From Fomitopsis serialis (Eukaryota; Basidiomycota; Agaricomycetes; Polyporales; Fomitopsidaceae), in NCBI RefSeq assembly GCF_022376445.1, contig NW_025955050.1:62001-126000 (forward strand): a DNA stretch of 64,000 nt. The letters are read 5' to 3'. Each line of letters opens with the position of its first letter. The stretch's first letter is position 1. The notes under the pieces are model-generated. The model saw nothing but the letters and a program-made list of their open reading frames with translations, searched no databases and was not told where the DNA came from. Shown here in pieces: positions 1-12,340 of this stretch. The translations under genes and the position numbers were made by a program.

Positions 1-443
1 TACCTGCTCACCCCCACCACCATCACTAACTACTTTGAACTCTTTTCTTCGCACCGGCTGTGTTAACGATGGGTCGAGAGTACGGTACACCTTGCCTGCG
101 CGCATCCGTAATGTTGTCGGACAGTAGAAATGGACTACTACTCATTTCTGTGCTGCAGTGCTGTTGCGAGCTGCATACCCTGCATTAATCATACCATGTT
201 TTCGTCGTTCGTGATAAATAAAAGAAAATGCGGCGAAGGATGTGTTTTGCTCGAGGACGGGCTTGGCGGAACGGGGACCGCCACAGCCGGGAGGCGTCGG
301 CGGCAATGGTGGACGTCGGTTGCCCGAAAAGGCAAGTGTTCATTATAGCCACCCGCCAACGTCGAGCTGGACACCGCCCGGCCAGCGCACGTCTGTCCCA
401 ACCCTCCCTCTCCTTTCCTTCTCACTCGTCACCGTTCTGTTCG

Positions 444-3400
444 ATGGTCACCGTACCCAAGAAGCGCACCCTCAAGATCGGCCGTGCGCTCAAGACCGCT
501 GCTCGTCTGCCCGCGCGTGTCTCCGGCGGCAGGGGCAGTGGCAGGAACACCTTCTCCCCAGTCGCCGGCGAGCTCCCCGTCGCCCTCCTCCGTTTGCAGG
601 TCCTCGGATGCAGAGATCTCGTTGCAAAGGACAAGAGCGGCCTCAGTGACCCGTGAGTGTGCAGCTTCCTCCCCGCAGCGTGGCTGCACGCGACTCGTGT
701 CCGTCTCGCCTGCTCGGTGTATCGTGCTGACTCGCTGCTGTTCCCGCTGGCCAGGTTCGTCGTCGTGTCGCTCCTGAGGGACAGGCACCACACGTCCGTC
801 GTGAAGAAGACGATCAACCCCGTGTACGCGCCCGCCGATGCGACGTTCGACTTCCCGATCTACCTCTCGCTCGCGGACAGGCTCGGCGTCGTCGAGTTTG
901 TCGTGTGGGACAAGGACATGATGCTCCGCAAGGAGTACCTCGGGGAGGCGAACATCCCGCTCGAGGACTGGTTTAGGGACGGGAATGCGTTTGCGTTCGA
1001 GGATCCGGACAACAAGGTATGGGTCGATCTTGCCTTTTGAGGGGTCTGGATGGCTGGCACATCCATTGAGCATTCCGTCGATATGCTGAGATGCAATGAG
1101 CTGGGGAGGGTCTGCCCTGCGCGCTGAACGCACGTTCAATCTATACCTGACCGAGCTCGACCGGCGAACAGCAGGACTTGAGGGTATGTACCTACCGTGC
1201 ACACACCGCTGCTATGTCGCCCAGCGTGCGGGACGATCCAGTCTGTTAGAGGCGTGCGACCACGTTTGCAGAATGGACGAGCCCGTTACGAGTTTGTTTG
1301 ACATGCGCTTGCACACGAGTGGCAGTGCGCGGATATAACGCGAACTACACAACGTTCAGTTTCCACTTTTGGCAGAAGTCCGTCTATTCTCAGTGAGCTC
1401 AATGCGTCGCCTCTGCAGCCAATATCCGCTCCGGTCGTGTCAACGCGAACATCTGTGGCTGCCGCCGGTACCATTCAGTTCAAGCTCGGTTTCGTATCAC
1501 CAACCGATCGTGGTGGTGCGCAAGACTACAGCGACATCTTCTCAGAGCTTGTTAAGCGGTCAAGACCAAGCCTTGTATCTGCTCCTCCGGTATGTCGCAA
1601 GACGTATGATGTTGCGTGCGACACTGACACCGTGCACAGACGGAGGGTATCGGTACCATCCGCTCGAACCAGATTGGCCCGGAATACCAAGATGACGGCC
1701 TCACCTCTGACGAGGGGGAGAGCAGTGACGAGGAGGACGAAGATGTCACGCAACCGTACACCCCGCCGCTCGCGCACCTCTATGTCCCGCCACCTCCACC
1801 CGGCCTCACGCTCACGCTTCCTCCTTCGCCCACCCTGGAGACGCCCACGACGCCCACCGCGACAGGGCCATTAACGCCATCAAGCGTGAAGACGCCTAGG
1901 CCAGCACGTCCGAGCACGCCGTCCTTCAAGAACATCCCGAGGATATTTCCCCGGCGGTCCAACTCTGCCAAGCCACAGCTTGAGTCGCCAACAACGCCCA
2001 GCGCGAGCCCATCCCGCCCGTCACCGCCGCAGTCTCCCGCCGTTTCGAGCCCTGGTCCTAGCTCCGGCTTGGGGACGCCCACGCCTGCCTCTCCGCGCCC
2101 TGGCATGGCGTCGCGTGCCAAGTTCCGGAAGAGCTGGGGCGGGATTGGCAACAAGAAGACGGACTTCAACTTCTCGGCTGCGAACGACATCATCGGTATC
2201 GTCATGCTTGAGATTCAGAGGGCGGCGGACCTTCCGCGATTGAAGAACAGTGAGTGAGCTTCATGCTATGTAGTGAACCACGTTGAATGTATGAGCCACT
2301 TGCAGTGACGCGCACGGGATGGGACATGGATCCTTTCGTCGTGATCTCCTTCGGGAAGAAGGTCTTTCGCACACGCGTGATTCGACACTCGCTCAACCCG
2401 ACCTGGGACGAGAAGCTGCTCTTCCACGTCCGGCGATACGAAACCGCGTTCAAGGTTCAGCTGACAGTCCTCGATTGGGACAAGCTCTCTTCTAACGACC
2501 ACGTCGGCGACGCGAGCTTCAACGTGTCGGAACTGCTCGCGAACGCCCCGCAGAAGGACGAGGCGACCGGTCTGTACCCTGAAGACGTCGACGGCAGCCA
2601 CGCCATGCAAGAGTTCAAACTCCCGCTGTCGACGGCAAAGGAGATGCCATGGGAAGCGCGGCACAAGCCCATTCTGACGATCCGCGCCAAGTACCAGCCG
2701 TACGACGCGCTCCGGCAGCGCTTCTGGCGGCAGTACTTGAAGCAGTACGACACGGACGACACCGGCACGATCTCTCACATCGAAGTGTCCTCGATGCTCG
2801 ACTCGCTTGGGTCCACTCTTTCGAAGGATACCGTAGACTCGTTCTTTACCCGTTTCAACAAACGACCCCGTGAAGATACACTGACCATCGACGAGGCCAT
2901 CCAGTGTCTTGAGACGGAGCTTTGTCGGCCGCGCTCCGAGAAAAAGCTCATCGACCCGGAAGAGACTGCGTTCGACACGAGTGCACCCGTCACGCCCGCT
3001 GCCACCAGCGGCGGATTCGAGCACCAGCTCACTCTGAACCTCGACAAACTCGACTTCTCAGGTCCGCCGTTCAATCGGCTGGGCATGCCGAAGGAAGGGA
3101 GCTCGGACCCGGACTTGGTGCAGAAGCCGGCAGCACCTCCAACGTACACCACCGAGCCGATGCAACAGTCCCTGTCGGCGGCTGCCTCCCTCCCGAGCTC
3201 GAGGTCAGACTCGTCCGTCCAGGCGCAGCGCGTGACGTTCGCGCGACAGGGCTCGTACTCAGACCCCGAGGAATCCTCGTCGCCCAGCGGCGGGTCGTCA
3301 CCGTCCGGTTCGGACGTCTCGTCGGGCAAAGCGGGTGAGGACCTGCACGAACGTGTCATTAACATCAAGGCGTGCCCGCTGTGCCATCGGCCAAGGCTGA

Positions 3401-4893
3401 ACTCGAAGGCGGAGGTGGACATCGTCACGCACATCGCGACGTGCGCGAGTCAAGACTGGAGTACCGTCGACAGGATCATGGTCGGCAACTTCGTGACCGC
3501 GAGCCAGGCGCAGCGCAAGTGGTACACCAAGGTGATCTCTAAGGTCTCCAGCGGGAACTACAAGCTTGGGGCGGTGAGACGGGTTGTTCTTCTCGCCAAG
3601 CCTCGACTAATTCGATGGTTCCGGGTGCACAGAACTCGGCGAATATTATCGTGCAGAATCGGCTGACTGGACAACTCGAAGAGGAGAAGATGCAGGTCTA
3701 CGTACGGCTCGGTATCCGTCTCTTGTATAAGGTGTGTTGCTTTGCTGCATGCAATGTCTTGTCACCAATATCAGGACATGTAGGGCTGGAAGAGTCGTAT
3801 GGAGGGTGCACGAGGTGCGAATACCCTTTACACTCCTAACGATGTGACTGAGATAGAACTCTCGTACAGCGCGGCGGCTTTTGAAGTCGATGTCGCTCAA
3901 GCAGGGGTTGAAGTATGACTCTCCTGAGTCGGCGCGAGATATCCCTACGTTCATCGCCTTCCATAATTTGAACGTCAATGAGATACTCGATCCGCTGGAC
4001 TCCTTTAGTATGTCTTTTGTCATTCTATTCGTATGTGTGCCAATCTTCTGACTTGTCTCTATACACGTGTGTGCAGAGACATTCAACCAGTTCTTCTACC
4101 GGTAAGATATCGTCTGTCTGGCTCTGATCCCGCTGACCATAGTCCTGCCGAACAGCAAACTGAAGCCCACCGCGCGGCCTATCGAAGAGCCCGATAATTC
4201 GTCTCGTCTCGTCTCAGGCGCCGACTGTCGTCTCATGGTGTTCGAGACGGTGGCCGAGGCGACTCGGCTATGGATCAAGGGACGGAATTCACCGTCGCAC
4301 GGTTGCTGGGTGAGCAATACCGCCGAGGCAGAGAGGTATGTCGGCGGCGCGTTGTGTATCTTCCGGCTCGCGCCGCAAGACTACCATCGATTCCACTCGC
4401 CCGTGGACGGTACCGTGGGTCCGATGTCATACATATCGGGCGAGTATTACACTGTGAACGTGAGTCCATGGTCCTCGATGCCCTTGTTGGAATGGATCTG
4501 AGAGCATATGCAAAAGCCGCAAGCGATTCGTACGCGCTGGACGTGTACGGCGAAAACGCGCGCAAGATAGTACCCATCGACAGCCCGCAGTTGGCCGTGT
4601 CATGGCCGTATGCATTGGTGCGATGATGGTGGGAAGCATCAAGACGACTGTCGCCGAAGGACAGCAGGTGAAGCGGGGCCAAGAGCTTGGCTACTTCGCC
4701 TTCGGTATGCATGTTCAACTGACTGTCGCATGTGGGTACTGACTGCCTGTCAACATTAGGTGGTTCCACACTCGTGGTCCTGTTCGAGAAGGGTGCTGTG
4801 AAATGGGACGAGGACCTCATCATCAATAGCCGGGCGTGCCTAGAGACTCTCGTTCGTGTCGGAATGGGTCTCGGTCGAAGCCGTCGAACGTAG
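444..4893 (+). CDS. PSD2: Phosphatidylserine decarboxylase, PSD2 type with two C2 domains and EF-hand
   Basis: Decarboxylates phosphatidylserine to phosphatidylethanolamine; PSD2-type enzymes act on endomembranes (family knowledge). Exons I read: 444-652, 755-1016, 1419-1589, 1640-2249, 2306-3573, 3633-3731, 3784-3814, 3870-4007, 4077-4101, 4156-4459, 4517-4704, 4760-4893. The product is about 1,146 residues once the net missing bases are allowed for. Order: C2 domain (about 50-185), Ser/Pro-rich acidic linker, second C2 (about 395-555), EF-hand with [12 protein letters not shown], a CPLC-type zinc-knuckle-like stretch near 770, then the catalytic domain with [11 protein letters not shown] and the autocleavage motif GGST (4760-4772), which is split by an intron. 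The start at [11 protein letters not shown] follows a pyrimidine-rich leader. Four one-base indels (near 4275, 4325, 4535, 4591) break or shift the catalytic frame, so as written the gene does not give a full-length enzyme. The second intron is unusually long (402 nt). Confidence 0.93.
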
Positions 4894-5976
4894 TAAGAAC
4901 TTTCGGAACAGATCTAGATCGTATTGTATCATCCCGCTTTCGAATAGCTTAGCTCAGTCCGTCACTTATAGCACACCTAGTGGACTCTACTACTACAATC
5001 GACCATCATGATACATGTATCTACTACCGAGATTCCCCTCAATCCTTTTTTGCAAGGTCGAGCGCCGCGAAGTGGCTTAGAGTAGAGTCAGGGGGAAAAT
5101 GGACTTGAAAGGCAAACGAACTTTCTCTTCTCGTCGCCCCATTGCGTTCCGAGTACGACACAACCGAAGATGCGGTGAGTGGGTCAGAGGGCTGACTTCC
5201 ATCGTAAAGCTGAAAGCTTGAGATCATCCGCAAACCCGCCTTCCCTATCGGGACGCCATGTGGAAACCGTCTCCGACTCGCGGTTGCACCTCCGTCACAC
5301 CAGCCACCTCCCGCTCGTCGTCTACTCTCCTACACTACCACCAGCGACATGAAAGCATGCCTGCTTGTACAACGCGCGATGCGGTATGACAGGACTGCCC
5401 TCGACGGCCACAGACAGCCACCGAGAGGGTGACAAGGAGAGGAGGAAAGGCGAGAGGAATGAATCGAAGGGGCGAGGAGATATTCTCGATGGACAGAGGA
5501 TGCCTCATTGCTTTCTGCACCTGGCGACACGACGAGCAATAGGATGGTGGTGCGCCTTGCTGCCCTCTCTCGCCACCTTTCCCCTGTCCCGTCGCTCAAA
5601 TCGCCGCTCTCTCGCCGTCAAAGTAATGCCGCTGACTTGTTGGGCATGATGCACAGGCCCGCCGGCAAGCATTCGCGCTCAATTGTTCTACTTCTCTCTC
5701 TTGTGGTCTAGGTCCGTGCGCGGCCCATATATGCAACCGACGCATCTGAGCCTATCTGAGAGCCATCGCCACGCAGAGGTGGTCAGGCATACCCCAACCC
5801 TGAACATGCACTGGTCAGCTGCGGGTACCGCTCGGTGCGTGTTAGGCATGGTGTTCGATAGGACGTTTCCCTTAAGAATAACCCTGCCTTAGGTCTTTGT
5901 ACAGCACGCTTCCTCCAATGATTATCTGCAACCGACGAGTGCCTGTCGGCATACCCGAACGAATTACTGACATCGA
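4894..5976. other. Intergenic, no gene recognised
   Basis: This is the 3' flank of the decarboxylase gene followed by DNA in which no reading frame resembles a known protein. Short open frames on both strands overlap each other and show no splice-linked continuity. No repeat shared with the rest of the window was seen here. Confidence 0.6.
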
Positions 5977-6760
5977 ATGCCCATTCAGTCCATCCTTCTC
6001 CTCCTAGCCGGCCTCCTCGAACAGCTCGCCAAGCTCGACCGGAAAGTTCAGATCGATGACCACCATCAGGTCGAGGAAATGGTCGAACTCAACGGTCGCC
6101 TGCATCCGCAAGATGAGGAACCTCGGCCTCGCCTCGCTGTGAAGCCGTCGCGAAGGTTATCGATGGCCACGCGAAGCAAATCAGCTGCCTTAACCCTCGA
6201 CCGTGATCACACTCGTTGGTAGGTGGACTTAGAAGCGGATCGCGCATTCTAGCTGAGCTGTTCTGGTATGCAGGCCATGAACACTCTCGGAAACGCTGAG
6301 GTCCGTATGCCTATAATGTTCGTCTCCTTCCTATTCCCATTCGGTCTCTTCGCATGCCGCGCCCAAAAGGATGGCTACAGCCGGTGAGTAACTCCCCTCG
6401 AACCCTTCCGTGGACATCTTACTGCCGCATGCTTACGTGTGGATATCTACACGAGGGCGAATTACAGCGCTGGAGTGCGCCGAGACTCAGCCTCGTGGGT
6501 TCCTCAGGCAGCTCCAGAAGACGCGCTTACGACACTACACCGGACCTTGTCGAGTACAAGAGGACCGCCGTTTCGCAGGACGAGCAAAGCGACGACGCCC
6601 ATCAACCTACAATCCTACGTGATCAAGTGCCGGAAGTCCCGTCATTGCGCCCTACACCTTCGTTTCGGCCGCACACGCTGTGAATACGGATGGTGTCGAG
6701 GCCGATACCATCCCTACTCACAATGTGTGCGCCGCACTTGGAAACATAGAGTAAGTCGTT
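5977..6760 (+). other. Possible small gene or gene remnant, function unknown
   Basis: Not recognised. A 109-residue open frame near 6354-6683 ends in a protein-like stretch (YDTTPDLVEYKRT), and a hydrophobic segment MPIMFVSFLFPFGLFAC lies at about 6310-6360 before a plausible donor at 6383. The pieces sit in different frames and no intron set I tried joins them cleanly, so this may be a decayed gene. On the opposite strand a stretch ending LNFPVELGELFEEAG before a stop at about 6004 also looks protein-like, so the coding strand is unsettled. Confidence 0.25.
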
Positions 6761-6838
6761 GCCCGGGCCGCGATGTCTTCAAGGCATCTATTGTATTCAT
6801 TCGTGTTTGAAGTCAGAGGCTGTTATACTCATATGGTT

Positions 6839-6920
6839 ATACTTGTCGAAGGCCCCGACGACTGGCAGTACATGTATAGAAATACATGTACGGCCAGTCG
6901 TCGGGGCCTTCGACAAGTAT
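6839..6920. repeat. Near-perfect 39-bp inverted repeat with 4-nt loop
   Basis: The arms 6839-6877 and 6882-6920 are reverse complements at 38 of 39 positions (mismatch at 6867 against 6892) and are separated by only AGAA. The arm carries a GGCCCCGAC core and an ATACATGTA tip. Transcribed, it would form a very stable hairpin. No transposase or paired copy elsewhere in the window was seen, so it could be a fold-back element, a milRNA-type precursor or a palindrome that arose by strand switching. Confidence 0.9.
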
Positions 6921-8019
6921 AGCATCATTATTTCCGGTTTGGCACGGGCTGTGTTCGGTTACGAAAGAGTGGTTGTCGAGTTTGTATGCATATCTGTATG
7001 GCTCTCTCCTTACACGTTGCTGTCATTGCTTGTCTTTTACTTATGTTGTACCCGTAATCTCGGATTGAAATAGGCTGCTAAATGCAAGACACTTGATTTA
7101 TATCTGTACACCGTGCTCGCTATCTATCTGAGCGCGTGTACGAGGGGTGCTTGACTGAGTGCAGTCGTGCAATCCGTACGCTCCCGCGAGAGGACTCTCC
7201 CGCGCAGACCGCACAATTTGGACGTCCACACCCGCATGCTCATGCGCGACCAATTCAGCATGGGCGCAAGAGCGACCATCCAGTCTGCACAAAACGGACC
7301 CCATCATCAATTAGCGATGTATATGTCGGGGAAAGGTGGTCGAAGCCTACCACACGTCGGCCAGCACGCCGATCGCCTTCTGAGGTCGGTTGGCCTTCTT
7401 GGAGGATGTGGACGAGTCTAAGAGTGGCTCGCCCGATTCGATGACCCGCTGGAGCACCGAGTACAAGCCAGTCCAACGGACGCTTGGAACAGAAGCCGCA
7501 GGCTCTTCACCCCACGGAGGTTGCCCTGTTGTAGAAGCGGAGTCGCTTCGTTCCTAGGGAGGCTAGCTCGAGTAGGCAGCCACTAGTACGAGCGAGCGAA
7601 CGGGCCACAGCCTTGGCAGGGCCTATGCTGAACGATCAATGTCTCTCTCCGTGACGCTGTCAGTGGTAAAGCGTACGTTGGCTGCTTCCCGGCATGATCG
7701 TTCGCAAGCACCTATGGTCCCGCGGAAGGCATGTGGTCACACCATGGAGTAGCTCCCATCTTACCCCGTCGAGCGTCCGTACCAGTGTCTTCTTGCAAGT
7801 GCAGGGAAGGTGAACGCGCCGCTGCGGGGGTGCTGTGTCGTTCTTGTTCAACGGACAGACGGGCTACGGGGTCTGGCCATTCTGCATCAGTATGGCAGCG
7901 ACAGGCGTCCAGCTGATCCTTGACCGCTTGTGCTTGTGGCCTGGCTACCAGCCATCGTCAGCATCAACATGCGTGTCGCAGCCGCCGTGAGTTGAATGCT
8001 CACTAAGGTCTAGGGTTCG
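6921..8019. other. Intergenic, mostly unrecognised
   Basis: No gene can be supported. Around 7167-7421 one forward frame contains HHQLAMYMSGKGG, loosely reminiscent of the region before a helicase P-loop, but the Walker A lysine-serine/threonine signature is not intact and the frame is broken on both sides. The remainder shows nothing repeated or protein-like. Confidence 0.4.
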
Positions 8020-8250
8020 CCGACGGAGCGCATTCTTGTTTCGGATGGCTTCGGAGCCACCTGTCGGTCGTGCGCTCCTGCAGCTAGCCTTCTGGCTGGT
8101 GTAGGCTGGTTAGGAGGAATGGTAGCGACGAGAGATGAGGCTGCGTCCGCGAAGAGTGTAGCGTAGCGTCGCCATTGCCGGGGAGGAGTGCAGGTAGTGG
8201 TCGCATGGCTGGAGTTATGGTTGTTCGTCGAACAGCGGGGCGTATTTATA
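8020..8250 (-). repeat. Leader copy of the TATA/IPPN repeated gene family (reverse)
   Basis: On the minus strand a TATA box (CGTATAAATACG, 8238-8249) is followed within about 140 nt by a frame containing TIPPNQPTPARR. The same arrangement recurs at about 10.55, 11.2, 12.7, 19.2, 26.3, 37.75, 38.7 and 54.9 kb. The shared DNA core reads GGTTAGGAGGAATGGTA on the plus strand here. I interpret it as the promoter and first exon of a repeated, mostly decayed gene family of unknown function. Confidence 0.5.
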
Positions 8251-8784
8251 CGTGGGCAGAACGCCATTCAGGAGACAGGCCATAGGGGTCAAAGCGTGTG
8301 GCATCGCAACCAGGACCAGCGGACAGAGACGCTTTGTTTCGGCACACCCGTCATAAGTCAAAGCGTCATGGTTCTCGTGCCGTTTGTCTCCCAAATCTGG
8401 AAGATGCGCTCGAGTGGCCCAGAATGAAAGAGAATTGCGTAGCATGGGGCCACCCCAAGTATGCTTCCCGGTTGGGAATGGAAGCCACAATCACCACATA
8501 CCGCCCGGTATGGCCGCCAGGTACCGCGACGCCACTTGCACAGAGGCTTTAGCTCATAACCGAATGCTGGCCTAAGAGTGGCGGAAACATAAAGCGTTGG
8601 AAGAAGGCTTTACAGGAGCACACAGACCGTGGTAATGCTTCCCGAACCTTTAGCGAGGCTCCCTGAGGCCAGTGGACTCGGAACGACGACGACGACGCGA
8701 CGGACTCGCAGGAGCCGGCGACGTGTAGCCTGACGAGACCCACAAGGGTGCGTAGAAGTCAGCGATTACTAGAAGGCGCATGCG

Positions 8785-10660
8785 TTAACACACGTACCTG
8801 CTTGTCGATGCAATGACAAGGCTTTGGTTGGTCTGAAGGGCGTTGAGGTGGACGTGGGGAAGATGACGGATTGAGGGTGAGTCACCATTGAATCGGGCAA
8901 CGATCTGCTCAGCCACAGACGCGTCGCAGGACCGCGTGTCTTCTGTTCTCTTGCGTCTGCCTTTGCTCTCGCTGGGCTTGCCGACAGCGTCGACATCACA
9001 GAGTCGCAATCGAGTCTGGGCTCACCTCTGCGGCGCTACTTGGTCACCTCGGCAGTGGCTGACCATCCGTTGAACCAGCTCGGGCCTCAGGCTTGCGTTA
9101 TGCAAGGCTTGCGCGATCCACATCATGTAAGGCGGGAGGAAGCGTCAGGCAAAGCAGAATTTGATGTCAATTTTCATGCAATAAATCTATGGATCAGTGA
9201 CGAGCGGGCCGTGATGTGTCTGTGCATGTGGCTACGCTGAAGGTGTCCGATCTCGCATACATGTTTTGCTCCGAGTCGTAGCCATGGTCCATACGGCTCT
9301 TCACATCGACATCTTCTGTTAGATACTCGCTGTGTGGTGAGACATACGGCTTAAGTGGGCGTCCGCAATGTACTCCAACACTACCGATCCGTTTCTTCCT
9401 GCGAGGAGCACACAACTCCGACAGAGAGACGTGTCAGCAGAGCCACCATAAGTTTACATCACCCCTAGACTGTCGTTTCGCGGCAAGTTCATCGTCGGAG
9501 TCAGTCAGATTCAGTTCCGGGCCGCTCTCGGCTGGCGGTGGCCCAAAGCAAGACGACTGTCCCGCCCCAGAGGCACCCCAGCGGAGGGAGGCCGTATGTT
9601 CCTATGTGTACCAGCGGGTCGGTCCCAGGCGACCGTTCCGTCGTGTCGAACACTCGATGCGCTTCTTGTTACGTCCATGACGAGTCTCGTTCTCGTCGCG
9701 TTGAACGGGTTTGTTTGAGACTACGGAATACGTGTCTGCAGGTTGCTCGGGCGCCTCGGATGTGGCCGCGAACGAAGTTTCGCTACTTCCACTCGCCGCG
9801 TAGATGTCGGACACGCCCCTCGCGTATGTCCTCGTCGGCATGGGGGGTCTCGTTTGCCACTGAGCACGTTCCCCCGCGTCTCCATGAGCCCATGCGACTT
9901 AGGGTACATGACGTCGGCGGGCCGTTCCCTCGTACGCAGGCCATCGAAGGGGGTTCATCCTCGTGATCCTCCTTCACGAGCACCCGAAGAGCTGCGTCGC
10001 TCCGTCAGCGACCACTAGTAGTGCGTGGAAGTGGATGCAGCGAAACTCACCATGAGCACGGTCTCGGAGTCTATCAATGCGTCCGCATCAAAGGGGTGCC
10101 GCCGTGTGAGTGTACGAGGCAGAAGGGTTCATCCCTGAGCTCGAGCGCGCAGACCGCATCCTTCGAGCCACCCCCGCTGTCGTGGGGGATGTCCAGCGAA
10201 CTCCCAGCGCAGCCGCCCGCCCGACCATGGGCCCGTTGGGGATCGGTTCGTGACCGGAGTGGTAGGTCGCTGCTATGTCGAACGCGGCTGATGTCGTGGG
10301 TGCGAGCTCCCGGTTGTCCGATGGAAGAATCCTCGGTATGCTCTGCGCCACCGCGCACGGCGGTACTATGGCACCCTCTACAGCGGATCGCGCCGCCGCA
10401 CCGAGCTGCAGGAGAGGAGACGTTAGGTTCAGGAAGGGGATGACGACGATGAGGAGATGCCGTACGAGTGTGGGGTGCTGGACGAGCTGTCACCTGGCGC
10501 TGCTGGCCCGCGGGCCCGTTCGATCAGCCGGTGTCTGTGGGCTGGTTAAGGAGGAATGGTAACGACGCTGTGGAGCGGGGCGGTGGTCGTAGTCTCAAGT
10601 GATGCATCGAGTCGGAGGGCGTCGGATGAGGATCCCACTGAGGACGTGGGGGTATTTATA
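8785..10660 (-). pseudogene. Unrecognised gene of the TATA/IPPN family, probably disrupted
   Basis: Function unknown. Read on the minus strand, it starts after a TATA box at about 10649-10657 (GGTATAAATACC). The IPP motif near 10545 carries one extra base. Downstream, protein-like pieces appear in different frames: one with FDIAATYHSGHEPIPNGPMV (about 10088-10351), one ending DALIDSETVLM before a good donor at about 10052, one with SDIYAASGSSETSFAATSEA (9602-9841), and DASVAEQIVARFNGDSPSIR at 8785-9009. The last exon is recognisable in other copies at 12.0, 19.5, 27.2, 38.1, 54.4 and 61.3 kb, where it has become the DASVAERSRPDL repeat. This is the most coherent copy in the window, but frame switches suggest decay or indels. 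Confidence 0.35.
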
Positions 10661-11158
10661 CCTCGACCGCGTGGCCCCAGGGTGTTGTTCCTGGGATCGA
10701 GCAAGCTTGCCTACGCAACGAAGGTGGCTTTGTCGTCTTTTGTTGGAGGGCGATCTCGATGCGCCACAGCTCATGCGTCGATCGGCCCCTCGGTGGTTGA
10801 CAGGGTGTTCCTGTGGCATACTGAGCCAAAAGTAGTGAACTAAGCGTGGCTACGCAGTACCGCTGACGCTTTGACTAGCCGTGCCAGCTGTGATTGGGCG
10901 GTGAAGAGCCGTCCGGGATCGGCATAATGCCTTAACGTGGGTGTTGATCCGCTGAGACGGTTGTGCTTTGGCTGAAACGAGGAGACGGGAGTTCGAAGAG
11001 TGGCGAACGCTTTGACAAGTGGCGTACCTGAGCACGATCGTCTTTGTCCTCCGTTGCTACGCATCCTTGTCCCTGGACCGCCGGCCGGCTCTCCCTGCGC
11101 ATATATATGGACGCGCTACGCGGGATAGCTCGATCATACTCCCACCCCAATACTCACC

Positions 11159-12043
11159 ATGCCACAACGCATCCTTCATGGACTCCCCGAACATCCGAAT
11201 TTTGTCCCGCATGTTGCCATTCCTCCTAACCAACTCGCAGAGCGCTATCCGCATCCGCCGCCAATGACACGCATCTTCCTCATCATGGAACACAGGGGTT
11301 TCTGATGATACCGCAGCGCAGTGGTGGCGCTACTTGCGCGACGCGGATGTGAGTCTGCCACCTGGTCCGCCTTCGGTCATCGTCATATTCATACGATCGT
11401 TTCAGCTGTGTCACCTACATAACTCGTCAGAGCTGTCGCCGATCCAGTACCAACATCCACCAATGGACCTCGCACATGAAACTCGAGGAGGGAGACTGCA
11501 GAGCCAACCATGCATGGCGAGGCTGGCTCGACGGTGGTCCTGCGGGAGGAGGGCATTGGCATCGTTCCTAGTACCTCGGTAAGCAGTACGACGCTGACTC
11601 CCTTCGTCGCAAGCGTTAACCCTTCCTCTGCGCAGCGCGGACAGGGAGAGTCTTCAAGGCTCAAGCCAAGGCGGCTACCGCTGCGAACAAGACAGGTGCG
11701 GGAGGGTCGTCACTCGCCCGACGAGGCAGCAGAGAGGTGCTCACAGCCCCGAAGCGACGGAGACGAGACGGACACGTCATTAAGTACGCACCGCCGATTG
11801 CACAAGACGCGCAATTCCAGGATTCCGACCGCAACTGGCTCCCAGTTGCATCCCTCTCGTCGACTCGCGTCCGATGGCGGCCTCCCGACTTGCGTGATCC
11901 CTGTGGGAGAGTCCTCCTGTTATGGGCACGTGAGTTGCGAGGCGTGCTGCAGGTGCAGGAGTCGGTGGTGGATGGGAGAGGAGGTGGCGGCGTTGAGAGG
12001 TCGCCGACGCGTCTGTGGCTGAGATCGGGCAGCGATCTCAAAG
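11159..12043 (+). pseudogene. TATA/IPPN family copy, unrecognised product
   Basis: An ATG at 11159 lies downstream of a TATA-like ATATATAT (11100-11107) and opens a 48-codon frame containing VAIPPNQLAERYPHP and MTRIFLIMEHRG. A neighbouring frame then reads DDTAAQWWRYLRDAD up to a donor at about 11347. Later pieces include EAGSTVVLREEGIGIVPSTS (about 11513-11578), followed by a likely intron 11579-11636. The 3' part (11880-12043) matches blocks at 27.0-27.27 and 37.96-38.24 kb. No domain is recognised. The frames do not join without indels, so I treat it as a decayed copy. Confidence 0.35.
12006..12039 (+). repeat. Dispersed GCGTCTGTGGCTGAG repeat, copy 1
   Basis: This is a divergent copy of a 35-44 bp sequence also found at 19519, 27214, 38140, 54370 and 61267. 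In the other copies its core contains the 7-bp inverted repeat GAGATCG / CGATCTC around a 5-nt loop; here the loop is longer. It appears to derive from an exon encoding DASVAE, seen in better context near 8.9 kb on the minus strand. Confidence 0.7.
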
Positions 12044-12340
12044 CGATCTGTTCAGTCTCGCAAGCTACTTACGAGTGCAACATGTTGTCTTCTGTTCACC
12101 TCGCGCTTTCTGTTCTACCCCTCATCTACGTCTATGCAATGCTATTCTGTGCGCGACATCTAGTAGAGCGCGCAGCCATATTAAAGCTCGGCATATGCTG
12201 TGGCAATGACCCAGATCCCGACTGCAACCCGTCGTGCAATCAACTAAGATCGGTGTGGACCGTGATACGATCCTCACTAGAATCCTCATTCCTGAAGATA
12301 TGCGCGTCGCTCAGTTAGCGAGCCTCCCGTTGGTATCTAG

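Noticed and set aside
429..1202. 257-codon open frame on the minus strand
   Set aside because: It overlaps two coding exons of the decarboxylase and part of its intron, has no recognisable domain, and is the usual antisense shadow of GC-rich codons.
2266..3434. Long minus-strand open frames over the decarboxylase
   Set aside because: They are antisense to the exon encoding the second C2 domain and EF-hand; Arg/Val-rich composition reflects the complementary strand.
7167..7421. Possible Helitron/PIF1-type helicase fragment (HHQLAMYMSGKGG)
   Set aside because: Only a loose resemblance before the P-loop; the GKS/GKT signature and following motifs are absent and no other helicase motif was found nearby.
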